Positions 1-9,355 are shown, numbered from the stretch's first letter. The stretch: 64,000 nt of DNA from JAPPHA01 sp963664045 (GCA_963664045.2 CAXXGT010000013.1:558001-622000); one strand, 5' to 3'. Notes: generated from the letters alone by a model not told the origin. Program-made: numbers and translations.

Positions 1-849
1 CCTTTCGATGGCTCCCGTCGCGAGGATCACGTGCCCCGCCCGAACGCGCCAATTCCTTTCCAGCACATCGGCGTTCGCCGGAGACCGCTCGTTTACCATC
101 AGGAAGTTGTGTTCGCGATAGGCCCAGACCGACGCGTCCTGAAGATGCCTTACGTTTGGCATGGACGCCAGTTCGGCAACCGCGTCACCAACCCAGTCCA
201 TGGCTGGATGGCCGCCGATCTCGAGCTGCCGGTCAAGCAGGCTCCCCCCGGCCTCTGTCCTTTCATCTGCCAGCATCACCCGGATCCCGGCGCGCCCCGC
301 AACCAGCGCGGCCATCAGACCTGCTGGCCCCGCCCCGACGATCAGCACATCCGCATGTGCGTTCACTGCCTCGAAATGACCTTCTGCCGGCGGCGCGTCC
401 GGCGCACCGGCAAGGCCCGCTGCCTTCCGGATCGCCGGTTCGTAGAGGCGCCAGCCCGGCCACTTGAATGTCTTGTAGTAGAACCCCGCCGGAATGAGCC
501 GTGCGAACAGCTGATTGACCGCGCCGAGGTCGAAGTGCGGCGAAGGCCAGCAGTTCACCGACCGTGCCGCTATTCCATCTTCCAGGCGAATTGTCGTCGC
601 CGCGCGATTGGCTGAAGCATGGCGCCCCTCCAACTCCACCAATGTCGCCGGTTCCTCGGGACCGGCTCCGACGATTCCCCGCGGTCGATGATACTTGAAA
701 CTTCGCGCCGTCAGTCGAACGTCGTTTGCAAGCAACGCGGACGCCAGGGTGTCGCCTTCAAAACCCCGATAGTCCCGCCCGTTGAATCGGAATCCGAGCA
801 GGTGGTTCCGGTCGATCCTTCCGCCCGAGGGGAACCGCCTAGGTTGCAT
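1..849 (-). CDS. soxA: Sarcosine oxidase alpha subunit, N-terminal part (runs off left edge)
   Basis: Alpha subunit of heterotetrameric sarcosine oxidase, which oxidises sarcosine to glycine and passes the methyl group to tetrahydrofolate or releases it as formaldehyde. The 283 codons present start with ATG at 849, overlapping the soxD stop by 11 bp. They hold the SoxA N-terminal ferredoxin-like fold (FEGDTLASALLAND, then SFKYHRPRGI) followed by an NAD/FAD Rossmann motif, DVLIVGAGPAGLMAAL. The family is close to 1000 residues, so about 70 percent lies outside the window. Gene order beta-delta-alpha matches the usual soxBDAG arrangement. The frame is open to the window edge. Confidence 0.93.
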   Translation of the reverse strand, partial: MQPRRFPSGGRIDRNHLLGFRFNGRDYRGFEGDTLASALLANDVRLTARSFKYHRPRGIVGAGPEEPATLVELEGRHASANRAATTIRLEDGIAARSVNCWPSPHFDLGAVNQLFARLIPAGFYYKTFKWPGWRLYEPAIRKAAGLAGAPDAPPAEGHFEAVNAHADVLIVGAGPAGLMAALVAGRAGIRVMLADERTEAGGSLLDRQLEIGGHPAMDWVGDAVAELASMPNVRHLQDASVWAYREHNFLMVNERSPANADVLERNWRVRAGHVILATGAIER

Positions 850-1096
850 CGCCGGGCCCCTCGACGATGTCATGGGTCAGCGTATCACGCCAAATGGTCA
901 GCCATGTGCCGCAGCCCTTCACATGCCACCAGCGCTCTCGGACCGGACCCAGCGGATTCGGCACGACTGTCAGGTATTCAACCCAGTCCTCGTCGGTCGT
1001 CGTTTGTGGATCCGGTCGGTCAGGCATCACCGGTCCGCCGAAAGAGAACTCGCTTTCGTTTCGAGGTCCGCAGAAGGGACAGGGAATTTGCAGCAT
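839..1096 (-). CDS. soxD: Sarcosine oxidase delta subunit
   Basis: Small zinc-binding delta subunit of heterotetrameric sarcosine oxidase, 85 residues, the normal family size. The zinc ligands are visible as C6-P-F-C9 near the N-terminus and H58 and C62 in the HVKGCGTW segment. The typical motif of a conserved tryptophan pair before the histidine (RERWWH) is present. It lies 12 bp after soxB and overlaps the soxA start, so the three genes are almost certainly one transcript with coupled translation. Confidence 0.95.
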   Translation of the reverse strand: MLQIPCPFCGPRNESEFSFGGPVMPDRPDPQTTTDEDWVEYLTVVPNPLGPVRERWWHVKGCGTWLTIWRDTLTHDIVEGPGDAT

Positions 1097-1108
1097 GATT
1101 CTGACTTC

Positions 1109-2368
1109 CTATCTCGAGGTCGTCGTTCCGGATTCCATCACGTAATCCAGACGCTTGAATCGTTTCAGCGCAAAGGGCGCCATCAGGGGATGGGGCGTAC
1201 CGTTGGCGATGTGATGTGCGAACGTCAGCCCGCCGGCCGGGATCGCCTTGTAGCCGCCCCACCAACCGGCAGTCACGAAGAGCCCCGGAACTTCCGTCTC
1301 ATCCATGATGGGTGAAGCGTCGGGGGCGACGTCCAGGTGACCACCCCATTGGCGCAGAAGCTTCAGCTTCCTGAATGACGGGAACAATGACAGCATGGCC
1401 GTCACGGTTTCTTCGAACACGTGCTGCTTGATGTCCCGGCGGAAACTCTGTCCCATGTCCGGTGCGCCTCCGATCACCATTTCGCCCTTGTCCGACTGAC
1501 TGAAATAGAAGCCGCTGTCGGGGCAGTTGACGACCACGTCGACCAGCGGTTTGACCGGCTCGGAAACGAACGCTGTCAGGTTCATGGTTCGCAATGGCAG
1601 CTTGAGGCCGATCGTTTCAGTCAGCGTGGTCGTATGGCCCGATACCGCGACGGCAACCTTGGGCGCCCGGACGGTTCCCCGCGGTGTCTCGACGCCTTCA
1701 ATGGCCCCGTCCCCGCGTCGCAGAAGTTTCGTGACGGGCGTTTGCTGATGCAATTCGACGCCCCGCGCGTCGGCACCGCGTGCATATCCCCAGGCCACGG
1801 CATCGTGCCGGTTCACGCCCGCATCCGTGTGGACCATTCCACCGATGACAGGCAGCCGCGCGTTCGGCCCGCCCCCGGTAAGCGCCGGTAAGCGCCGCCG
1901 CAATTCTTCTGCCGAAATCTGTTCATAGTTCGACCCGTAGATGTCCATTGTCAGCTGACGGCGCCGCAAATCCCGCATCCTCGGGAAGGTCTGCACCACG
2001 TCGATCATGGTGCGCTTGGACTGCATGATATTGAAGTTCAGATCGTCGGTCAGATCGTCGTACAAGGCCACCGATTTCACGTAGAACGGAATCGAGGCAT
2101 CGCGCAGGTAGTTCGACCGGACTGTCACCGTGTTTCGTGCGACGTTCCCGCCGCCGAGCCAACCCCGTTCCAGCACGGCGACATTGGTGACGCCGAACTC
2201 CTTTGCGAGGTAGTAGGCGGTGGCCAGTCCGTGCCCGCCAGCGCCTATGACGATAACATCATAGCTTTCCTTCAATTGCGGGCTGCGCCATGCAGGTGCC
2301 CAGGTCGTGTGCCTGTTGAGCGCGTGGCGCAAGAGCGAGAAAATCGAGTATTTTTGCATACTGGGCAT
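1109..2368 (-). CDS. soxB: Sarcosine oxidase beta subunit
   Basis: Beta subunit of heterotetrameric sarcosine oxidase, the flavoprotein that carries the sarcosine dehydrogenation site and covalent FMN. 419 residues, family-typical. The N-terminal sequence MQKYSIFSLLRHAL and the segment WAPAWRSP are characteristic of SoxB. A FAD-binding GxGxxG motif (GAGGHG) lies at residues 42-47, followed by the VRSNYLRD segment. Met4 is the more conserved start; Met1 simply extends it by three residues. It is the first gene of the soxBDA operon seen here; a glyA or purU neighbour is not present upstream. Confidence 0.95.
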   Translation of the reverse strand: MPSMQKYSIFSLLRHALNRHTTWAPAWRSPQLKESYDVIVIGAGGHGLATAYYLAKEFGVTNVAVLERGWLGGGNVARNTVTVRSNYLRDASIPFYVKSVALYDDLTDDLNFNIMQSKRTMIDVVQTFPRMRDLRRRQLTMDIYGSNYEQISAEELRRRLPALTGGGPNARLPVIGGMVHTDAGVNRHDAVAWGYARGADARGVELHQQTPVTKLLRRGDGAIEGVETPRGTVRAPKVAVAVSGHTTTLTETIGLKLPLRTMNLTAFVSEPVKPLVDVVVNCPDSGFYFSQSDKGEMVIGGAPDMGQSFRRDIKQHVFEETVTAMLSLFPSFRKLKLLRQWGGHLDVAPDASPIMDETEVPGLFVTAGWWGGYKAIPAGGLTFAHHIANGTPHPLMAPFALKRFKRLDYVMESGTTTSR

Positions 2369-2687
2369 ATTTTCCTTTGAGAATCTCCTGTCAAGCGGTG
2401 CGGACGAAGGAAGCGGCGCTGCCTGGGAATAACGAATTCGGCATTGCCATCAGGCGTGCGGCCAACCGGCTGCGGCTCGACTGCGCATGGCCGCCGCGGC
2501 GCTTGCGAAAGGCGCCGGACTTTCAGGCAGCGTGATCGACCATCCGGAGTACAGGCAAGTCCCCCGTTACCTGGCATGCTCACGGCGGTCGCGGAGGATT
2601 TCCTCGAAATTTCGCGCGGACACGCCCCGCTTTGCGCCAAAGGCATGGCAAATGATCCATTTCGGCTTATAGTCGAATTACCAAAGA
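2369..2687. other. Intergenic region between divergent soxB and P450
   Basis: About 320 bp between two divergently transcribed genes. It must contain both promoters. I see no convincing coding sequence, strong palindrome or repeat. Confidence 0.5.
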
Positions 2688-3914
2688 ATGGACGGGAGCA
2701 ATGGAATGCCGGGAATCTCGGATCTTCCCTTCATCGATTACAGCGATCCCGACTATCAGTCCGAGCCCTTTCTGTGGCTTGCCGGGAAAGCCAGGCAGTT
2801 CCCCCTGGCCCGCAGCGAACGGGGCGTCGAGATTCTGGAATTCCAGATGTGTCGGCGGTTCCTTGTCGATCGGTCGTTTGGCACGGACCATGGCAATCTC
2901 GTCGAGAAGATGGGGCTGCCGCCCGGTCGTGCGCTCGATTTCAAACGGCGAATGATCCTGACACAGAACCGGGGCGAGACACGCAAGAGGCTGCGCGGCA
3001 TCCTGACCAACCTGATCGGTCCGGCCTACGCCAAAGCCATGCGCCGCGACATTTCCGGCGTTGTTTCGGACCTCCTTGAGGGTCTGCCGGACGATGTGCT
3101 CGACCTGAAATACGGATTTTCCGATCTGGTTCCCGCTGGCGTCTACTGCACCTGGGTCGACACTCCCCTCAGCGACGCCCGGTTTGTCGCGGACAGGTCC
3201 GAGGACGTACTGGCGATCTTCAGGCGCGACCCGGATCAAACGCCGAGCATTGTCGCTGCCTATGACCAGCTCTTTGGCTACGTGAAAGCCCAACTCGCGA
3301 GACGGCGCGAGAACATGGGCGACGATTTTCTTTCGAGGCTCATCCGCTTTCGCGAAGCCGGGAACCTGAGCGAAGCCGAGCTCGAGGACTTCGCCGTCAT
3401 GCTGATCGAGGCGAGCACCGATAACACGTCCAACCAGATTTCCATCGCGGTCGACCGCCTGACGGCGATGCCGGACGTCTGGAAGGAGATCGGGAGTGAC
3501 GCATCGCTTGCGTCCGCGGCAATACGTGAATGCATGCGCCTTTGGCCGAGATCGATCTCGACTTCACGAACGGCGCTGACCGACACGGAAATCGACGGGG
3601 TCAGCATCCCGGTGAACACATCGGTGTTCGCGAGCTTCGGAGCGGCACATCGTCAGCCGGACAAATTCCGGGATCCGCACCGATTCGACCTGACACGTCC
3701 GGCCCAGCCGCCACATTTGAACTTTGGCGGGGGTGCGTTTTCTTGCCTCGGCCAGTTTGTCGCGACAATCGAAGTCGAGGAGGCCGTATCGCAAATCGCC
3801 CGGCGCTTTCCGAACATCTCGATGCGCCGTGTCGTACGGGAGTTCACGGCGATGTTCCAGACAATCACGGCGATTGAAGCGGATCTGCGCAAGCACGCCG
3901 CCTCCATGGTTTAG
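2688..3914 (+). CDS. Cytochrome P450
   Basis: Soluble bacterial cytochrome P450 monooxygenase of 408 residues, normal length. The I-helix oxygen-activation segment IEASTDNTSNQ is at 240-250, the K-helix ExxR (ECMR) at 281-284, and the haem loop FGGGAFSCLG at 346-355 with Cys353 as thiolate ligand. The usual histidine two residues before the cysteine is phenylalanine, and the I-helix has EASTDNTS instead of the common A/G-G-x-D-T-T. The substrate is not deducible. It converges on an amino acid ABC importer (stop codons overlap by 3 bp) and lies next to sarcosine oxidase genes, so an imported N-methylated amino acid is a possible substrate; that is inference. No ferredoxin or reductase gene is adjacent. 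Confidence 0.93.
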   Translation: MDGSNGMPGISDLPFIDYSDPDYQSEPFLWLAGKARQFPLARSERGVEILEFQMCRRFLVDRSFGTDHGNLVEKMGLPPGRALDFKRRMILTQNRGETRKRLRGILTNLIGPAYAKAMRRDISGVVSDLLEGLPDDVLDLKYGFSDLVPAGVYCTWVDTPLSDARFVADRSEDVLAIFRRDPDQTPSIVAAYDQLFGYVKAQLARRRENMGDDFLSRLIRFREAGNLSEAELEDFAVMLIEASTDNTSNQISIAVDRLTAMPDVWKEIGSDASLASAAIRECMRLWPRSISTSRTALTDTEIDGVSIPVNTSVFASFGAAHRQPDKFRDPHRFDLTRPAQPPHLNFGGGAFSCLGQFVATIEVEEAVSQIARRFPNISMRRVVREFTAMFQTITAIEADLRKHAASMV

Positions 3915-4774
3915 GTCTGCCCGACCCGCCTGCGCTCCAGACGCGAAAACAGCCGGCTCAGTCCGAAGCAAACGACGAAATAGAAAGCCGCAGTCGTGAT
4001 CCAGGCCTCGAAGATCATGCGCGACGAGGCAACCATCTCGACCGTCTTGTACGTCAGTTCCTGTACCGAGATCAGCGAGATAATCGAGCTGTCCTTGATG
4101 AGGGAAATGAATTGGTTCGCCAAAGGCGGAACGACCCTCTTCATCGCCTGAGGCAACACGATATACCACATTTCCTGAAAACGGCTCATGCCAATGGATC
4201 GGGCCGCTTCCCGCTGACCTTTCGAAATGGACTGTATTCCCGCGCGAACGATCTCTCCAACAAACGCACTTTCGAATAACGCAAGCACGATCACGCCGGA
4301 AATGACCGAGGGAAAGCGGCGCATGTTGCCGAAGAACAGCTCCCAGAGCCAGATGTCCTCCTGCCTCGCAATACCGCGGGCCCAACGCGCCAGATCGAGT
4401 GCCTCGATCAATTGCTGCGAAAGGAAGAAATAGAAGATGAAGACCACGACAACAGGCGGGGTGTTGCGCAGGAGTTCCAGATAGGTTCGCGCAAGCATCC
4501 GGATTGTCAGGTTTTTCGAACATCGTGCGACACCAAGACCGGTGCCGAGGATCAGGGCCAGAACGCTCGCGTAAATGCTGATGCGTATTGTGGTGGCAAA
4601 GCCCTGGAGCAAGATATTGGCAAAATATTCTTCACGTACGGTATGGTAGCCGACGATGTAACTCGGGATCAGCTCCCAGCGCCACTTGTAGTTGAGCGTC
4701 CCTTCGATGGTGACCCAGATGTACCAGAAAAAGGCGATAAGAACCACCAGCAGGAGGTAGTCTGGCCACCGCAT
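3911..4774 (-). CDS. Polar amino acid ABC transporter permease (HisM/GlnP type)
   Basis: Inner-membrane permease of 287 residues. It has an N-terminal membrane anchor, then the MetI-type core with the HAAT-family EAA loop EAARSIGMSRFQEMWYIVLP that contacts the ATPase, and the conserved ELLRNTP segment. The insertion ALDLARWARGIARQEDIWLW between membrane helices is longer than in many paralogues. It is the last gene of a four-gene importer operon; its stop codon overlaps the convergent P450 stop. Confidence 0.92.
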   Translation of the reverse strand: MRWPDYLLLVVLIAFFWYIWVTIEGTLNYKWRWELIPSYIVGYHTVREEYFANILLQGFATTIRISIYASVLALILGTGLGVARCSKNLTIRMLARTYLELLRNTPPVVVVFIFYFFLSQQLIEALDLARWARGIARQEDIWLWELFFGNMRRFPSVISGVIVLALFESAFVGEIVRAGIQSISKGQREAARSIGMSRFQEMWYIVLPQAMKRVVPPLANQFISLIKDSSIISLISVQELTYKTVEMVASSRMIFEAWITTAAFYFVVCFGLSRLFSRLERRRVGQT

Positions 4775-4810
4775 TTTTTTGATGAATGCTAGCAGTTGTC
4801 AGCACCCCTT

Positions 4811-4836
4811 GGCCCGGAAACGATAGTTCCCGGGCC
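4811..4836 (-). promoter_or_regulatory. GC-rich hairpin after binding-protein gene
   Basis: Inverted repeat GGCCCGGAAA / TTCCCGGGCC with a 6-nt loop, 10-bp stem including one wobble pair, 15 nt downstream of the binding-protein stop and before the last permease. No T-tract follows on the minus strand, so it looks like an mRNA-stabilising or processing hairpin, not a simple terminator. Confidence 0.6.
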
Positions 4837-4850
4837 TTGGTGACATTGGC

Positions 4851-5684
4851 TCATTGGGCGACCTGGTCGGCCCATTCCTCGGTCGCGAACCAATAGTTGT
4901 GCCGCGCTTCCAGCCAACCGCTCCGCCACTGCTGTGCGATCCAGTTGTTGAAATAGTTGAGGGCGTCCGGATCGCCCTTGCGAAGCGCAAAAGCCTCGCC
5001 ACGCGGGTCAAAGAGTTCACCCTCCATGACCATCAGCGTTTCGGGGTTCCTGCCCGCCTCACGGTTTGGCGTCGGCTGCGCTGCCATCGTCGCGTGGGCG
5101 TTGCCGTTCAGGACTTCCTGGGTCGAGGCACCGTCCTCGTCAAAGAGAAGAAGCTGCGCTAGCGGGAACTTCTCGGCAACCACGACGGCCGGGGTCGCCC
5201 CCCGCCGCGTTGCGAAGGCCACGTCCGGCGAGTTCAGGTCTTCGATGCTCATGCCCGCTGTCAACTCCTTGTTTGCGAGAATGGCGAGTCCCGAATAGGC
5301 GTACGGATTGGTGAAGTTCACCGTAAGATTCCGCTGTGCCGTCACCGACATACCCGAGATAATGACATCGAAGTTGCCTGAAACGAGTGCCGGGATTATT
5401 CCGTCCCAAGACGTCGGCACGAACTCCACTTCGACGCCCATGTCTTCGGCGAGCTTGCGCCCGACATCGAGTTCATAGCCGATGAGTTCGCCGTTCTTGT
5501 CGCGCATGGACCAGGGTACGAACAGCGAAAGTCCGATTCGGATCACGCCATCCCGCTTGATCTGTTCGATTACGCTTTCCGACGTCAAAGCCTGCGTGGC
5601 TTGCTGTGCTGTTGCCGGCAGCGCAAGGCCTGCCGCCAAGGTCGCGGCCAGGGCACATCCGAGTAGTCTGCGTGTTAGTCTCAT
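4851..5684 (-). CDS. Polar amino acid ABC transporter, periplasmic binding protein
   Basis: Periplasmic solute-binding protein of the HisJ/GlnH family, 277 residues with a signal peptide (MRLTRRLLGCALAATLAAGL, cleavage near ATAQQ). The start at 5684 is chosen because a strong ribosome binding site AAGGAGGAAACC precedes it and the signal peptide begins there; an upstream in-frame ATG adds an unlikely extension. Family motifs include GELIGYELDVGRKLAEDM, DVIISGMSVTAQR and NFTNPYAYSG. The ligand cannot be assigned; the sequence is not close enough to a known cystine, glutamine or arginine binder for a call. Confidence 0.93.
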   Translation of the reverse strand: MRLTRRLLGCALAATLAAGLALPATAQQATQALTSESVIEQIKRDGVIRIGLSLFVPWSMRDKNGELIGYELDVGRKLAEDMGVEVEFVPTSWDGIIPALVSGNFDVIISGMSVTAQRNLTVNFTNPYAYSGLAILANKELTAGMSIEDLNSPDVAFATRRGATPAVVVAEKFPLAQLLLFDEDGASTQEVLNGNAHATMAAQPTPNREAGRNPETLMVMEGELFDPRGEAFALRKGDPDALNYFNNWIAQQWRSGWLEARHNYWFATEEWADQVAQ

Positions 5685-5721
5685 TAGGTTTCCTCCTTGT
5701 TGGATTGGCTTTAAGGGTTGG

Positions 5722-6564
5722 TCACTGGTCAACGGCGAATCTTTTCTCGAGAAATGACACACCGATCGACAAGATCAAGGTTACTACCAGATAAATGAGC
5801 GCGATGGTGAACCAGATTTCGTACGCCATGTATGTGTCAGAGACGATATTGCGCCCGATGGCCGTCAATTCCCCGACGGCAATAACGCTCACGATCGCAG
5901 ATGACTTAATAAGATGCACCATTTCACCCGTCAATGGTGGCAGCATGAAGCGGATGGATTGCGGCAGTATGATGTATCGGTAGGACTGCGCGGTGGACAT
6001 CCCGATGGACTTTGCCGCCTCCCATTGCCCGACGGAAATCGCATTAATACCAGCCCTGAAGATCTCCGAAATCAACGCGGAATGAAATACCGCGAGCGTC
6101 AGGACACTGGCAACATAGCGGTCATAATTGAATATCGGTTCAAGAACGTAATAGAAGAGGTACAGCAGCACCAGAAGCGGAATGTTGCGGATCAGCTCAA
6201 GGAATCCCACTGCGATGGCCGTTCCCATGACAAGGCCGGACAGGCGGAGTAGTGCAACTATAAGCCCAAGAAACGTTGCAAGCGCAAACGACACAAGGCA
6301 GAGCTTGATGGAAACCGGGAAGGCAACCAACAAATCGCCCCACTGAAACTCGTCATTCTTGAAGCTGAAAAGGTATTTCGGCACTCGGTACCATTGCCAG
6401 TTGTAGCCCATACTCTGGGCACCGACGTATGACCCGTAGATGATCAGCCCGACAACGACGATGTAGATCGCAACGGCAACCGGAACCGAATTCAGCAGCT
6501 GTTGATGCAGTGGAGGTTTGGGAATCGGACTGCCTCTGAAGCCGGCTGTTTCGCTCAGCACCAT
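5722..6564 (-). CDS. Polar amino acid ABC transporter permease
   Basis: Second HAAT-family permease, 280 residues from the ATG at 6564, one base after the ATPase stop. Contains the EAA loop EAAKSIGMSTAQSYRYIILP and the segment ELIRNIPLLVLLYLFYY. It pairs with the permease at 3911-4774 to form a heterodimeric channel. Its first residues, MVLSETAGFRGSP, resemble the start of the unrelated sugar permease at 23144 (MSETAGFRFSP). Confidence 0.93.
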   Translation of the reverse strand: MVLSETAGFRGSPIPKPPLHQQLLNSVPVAVAIYIVVVGLIIYGSYVGAQSMGYNWQWYRVPKYLFSFKNDEFQWGDLLVAFPVSIKLCLVSFALATFLGLIVALLRLSGLVMGTAIAVGFLELIRNIPLLVLLYLFYYVLEPIFNYDRYVASVLTLAVFHSALISEIFRAGINAISVGQWEAAKSIGMSTAQSYRYIILPQSIRFMLPPLTGEMVHLIKSSAIVSVIAVGELTAIGRNIVSDTYMAYEIWFTIALIYLVVTLILSIGVSFLEKRFAVDQ

Positions 6565-6565
6565 C

Positions 6566-7309
6566 TCAGTGCTCCAGGATTTGCGACAGGAAAATCCGGC
6601 AGCGGTCGCTTGATGGTGCGGTGAAGAACTCATCGGGCGGGGCGACCTCGACAATCTGACCTTCTTCCATGAACACCATGGTATCGGCCACTTTGCGTGC
6701 GAAACCCATTTCATGCGTTACAACCACCATGGTCATGCCGGATTCGGCAAGTTCAACCATGACGTCGAGAACTTCATTTATCATCTCCGGATCAAGCGCG
6801 GATGTCGGTTCGTCAAACAGCATGACCCTGGTTTCCATGCAGAGCGACCGGGCGATTGCAACCCGCTGCTGCTGGCCGCCCGAGAGCTGGGCAGGGTACT
6901 TCTCTGCCTGCTCAGGAATGTGAACGCGGTCCAGGTACTTTCGCGCTGTTTCCTCGGCCCGCACCCGCGACATCTTGCGGACCTTCATCGGTCCGATCAT
7001 GAGGTTCTCCAGCACGGTCAGATGGGGAAACAAATTGAACTGCTGGAAAACCATGCCGACTTCCTGCCGCAGCTTCCGGATGTCCTTCGACCCCTCGAAG
7101 ACCTCGATTCCATCGATTTTCAGCGAGCCGGAACTGTGATTCTCCAGAGCGTTGAAGCATCGGATTAGCGTCGACTTTCCGGATCCCGACGGTCCACAGA
7201 CGACGACACGTTCGCCCTGATGTACCGTAATGCTGATGTCCTTGAGAGCCTGAAACGTCCCGAAGAACTTGTCGAGGTTGCGAGCCTCGATGATCGGTTG
7301 ACGATTCAA
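6566..7309 (-). CDS. Polar amino acid ABC transporter ATPase (GlnQ type)
   Basis: Cytoplasmic ATPase of 247 residues, typical of GlnQ/HisP. Walker A GPSGSGKST at 39-47, Q-loop at 89-90, signature LSGGQ at 142-146 and Walker B VMLFDEP at 162-168. First gene of the operon ATPase-permease-binding protein-permease, so the promoter should lie just upstream, in the region shared with the divergent pseudogene. Confidence 0.95.
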   Translation of the reverse strand: MNRQPIIEARNLDKFFGTFQALKDISITVHQGERVVVCGPSGSGKSTLIRCFNALENHSSGSLKIDGIEVFEGSKDIRKLRQEVGMVFQQFNLFPHLTVLENLMIGPMKVRKMSRVRAEETARKYLDRVHIPEQAEKYPAQLSGGQQQRVAIARSLCMETRVMLFDEPTSALDPEMINEVLDVMVELAESGMTMVVVTHEMGFARKVADTMVFMEEGQIVEVAPPDEFFTAPSSDRCRIFLSQILEH

Positions 7310-7627
7310 GCGTCCCGCCCTCCCATGGCCGTAGGTGAAACTATCGGTGAATCAGTGCAGAAAAGGCCGGCAGGCGGCAATCGTTTTCCTCTGCGTTCAT
7401 TTTGCTCAACCGCCCTCCTGCGATGGAAGGTCCTCGATCGCATGACCTTGTGGCGCATTGTGAGTCGTATTCTGTCAGGCCATTGACGGTGACTGCGCAA
7501 AACCAGGCGATCCCCTATTCTTGTATTCGGGTTAATAAATTAATTAGTAGCCTTGCGTGATGGTGGGTGCAAGGCACGGTTTACAGGTGCTTGGACATCG
7601 CCCACGACAACGCCTGGAGGTGGTGGT
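7310..7627. other. Divergent intergenic region
   Basis: About 320 bp holding the promoter of the amino acid importer operon. An AT-rich stretch lies around 7525-7555. I see no gene or clear operator. Confidence 0.45.
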
Positions 7628-7804
7628 ATGTCGGCATGGACCAAGGTGATTTCCATCGAGGAGGCCGACGACGTGCTTTCGGAGGCCATGAGGGTTGCGC
7701 GAACCCCGCATGGAACGATCGATAATGTCATGCGCGTCCGTTTGTTCCGGCCGAATACCATGCATGTGTCGGCCGCAACGCGGTGTTTGTGGATGCGTAG
7801 GTGA
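7628..7804 (+). pseudogene. N-terminal fragment of a peroxidase-related / carboxymuconolactone decarboxylase (AhpD-like) protein
   Basis: A 58-residue frame starting MSAWTKVISIEEADDVLSEA and continuing with GTIDNVMRV and RPNTM, which match the N-terminal region of the uncharacterised peroxidase-related family of AhpD-like proteins (normally about 180-200 residues, with a downstream CxxxH redox motif). The match stops at about RPNTMH and the frame ends in TAG after 12 unrelated residues, so the catalytic domain is missing. I infer a deletion remnant; the assignment rests on recognising the N-terminal pattern. Confidence 0.55.
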
Positions 7805-7936
7805 GCCGGGCAGTCCATTTCCGCAGCTGGCGGCGGCGGACCCTGCCCGACAGCGAAAGACGAAGCGGTTTCTCCGAATTTAGCCAAGGTTTCGCGCCGC
7901 TTCAGTCCCCCGGGCCGGTGGTTCAGACCGTTCAGC

Positions 7937-9355
7937 TTGAACGCCCCCGAAAGATCGCAGATGGCACGTGAGCTCACCAGCGATCTGACGGCTGGCCCGA
8001 TCAGTAGGCACCTTCGCTCGCTTGCCGTCCCGGCTGCAATCGGGATGCTCTTCAACACGCTCTACAACGTTGTCGACATGTTCTTCGCCGGCCTCCTTTC
8101 GACCAGTGCGCAGGCCGGTATCTCGCTCGGCTATCAGGCCTTCTACATCGCACTGTCGGTCGGGTTCGGTCTCGGTGCCGCAATGGGAGCCATTGTCGGA
8201 ATCGCACTTGGCGGGAAGGACCGGCGCACCGCCCGCCGCCTCTCGGCCCAGGGCATCACGTTCGGAGCCATAGCCGCGCTGGTCTTCCTGGTCATTGGCT
8301 CCTTGTATGGTCCGGCACTTATCGGGCTTGTCTCGGAACCCGGTCCCTACCGCGAAGCCGGGACGCGCTACTACCTGCTCCTGTCTCTGGCGCTACCCGG
8401 ATTCATGATCGCCTTCGCCTGCCACGGCGTCTTGCAAGCCCACGGTGACGGGCGCTCGATGCAACGCGCCCTGATCGCCGCGTTCTTTGCCAACATCGTC
8501 CTGAACCCGCTGATGATCTTCGGAATCCCGGGACTATGGGGCGGAATTGGTTTCGACGGACTTGCTGCATCCACAGTGCTGAGCCAGACCGGCGTCATGG
8601 CCTATCTGCTCTGGAAATTGCTCAAGCTCTCCACGCTTTCCCGAATACGGTCGCGTCACTTCCGGCCGCGCGCCAGCGAGTTTCGTGAAATCTTCGCCCA
8701 GACGCTGCCTTCCGCATTTGCCATCCTGATCATGATGCTGTCGGGCTTCGTTGTCCAGTTCGTCCTCAAGGGCTTCGGTGAACATGCGATCGCCGGGTTC
8801 GGAATCGCCATCAGGCTTGAACAGATCCTGCTGTTGCCGGTTCTCGGCATTGCCGGGGCATTGTTGCCGATCGCGGCGCAGGCCTTTGGTGCCGGTGACC
8901 ACGATCGTGTGCGCGCATCGCTCTTTCACTGCTGGAAGATCGGCTTCATCATGACGGCTGCCGCGTTCCCGGTCATCTGGATTCTGGGACGCCCGGTGCT
9001 TGGGCAATTCACGGACGATCCGGAGGTGATCCGGGTCGGTCTTGCGTATCTCAGGATCGAGAGTTTCATTCTTCCGATCTACATGATGCTCTTCGCAATC
9101 AACGCGTTCCTTCAGGCACTTAAGCGCCCCGTCTGGACCGTCTGGATCGGGCTCTACCGGCAGGCATTCGGCGTTGCATTCTTTGTCTGGCTGTTCGTCG
9201 GGGTGCTTCAGTTCAACGAGACCGGCGTCTGGTACGGTGTCGCGGCCGCTGTCACGACAGGACTATTGATTTCGCTCCTCATCGCCTCGCGTGTGGCGAC
9301 GCAGAGTATCGGCGGTCTCTGGCGCCGCCACGGGATTCCCGGCAAAAGCCGGTAG
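7937..9355 (+). CDS. MATE family efflux transporter
   Basis: Membrane transporter of 472 residues with twelve predicted helices in two homologous halves, fitting the MATE/NorM-DinF superfamily. Features: PAAIGMLFNTLYNVVDMFF in helix 1, the loop GGKDRRTARR after helix 3 and its second-half counterpart GAGDHDRVRA after helix 9, and the LALPGF segment in helix 5. It would export cationic or amphiphilic compounds using Na+ or H+. It stands alone. The ATG at 7937 gives a short cytoplasmic N-terminus; Met9 is an alternative start. Confidence 0.92.
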   Translation: MNAPERSQMARELTSDLTAGPISRHLRSLAVPAAIGMLFNTLYNVVDMFFAGLLSTSAQAGISLGYQAFYIALSVGFGLGAAMGAIVGIALGGKDRRTARRLSAQGITFGAIAALVFLVIGSLYGPALIGLVSEPGPYREAGTRYYLLLSLALPGFMIAFACHGVLQAHGDGRSMQRALIAAFFANIVLNPLMIFGIPGLWGGIGFDGLAASTVLSQTGVMAYLLWKLLKLSTLSRIRSRHFRPRASEFREIFAQTLPSAFAILIMMLSGFVVQFVLKGFGEHAIAGFGIAIRLEQILLLPVLGIAGALLPIAAQAFGAGDHDRVRASLFHCWKIGFIMTAAAFPVIWILGRPVLGQFTDDPEVIRVGLAYLRIESFILPIYMMLFAINAFLQALKRPVWTVWIGLYRQAFGVAFFVWLFVGVLQFNETGVWYGVAAAVTTGLLISLLIASRVATQSIGGLWRRHGIPGKSR

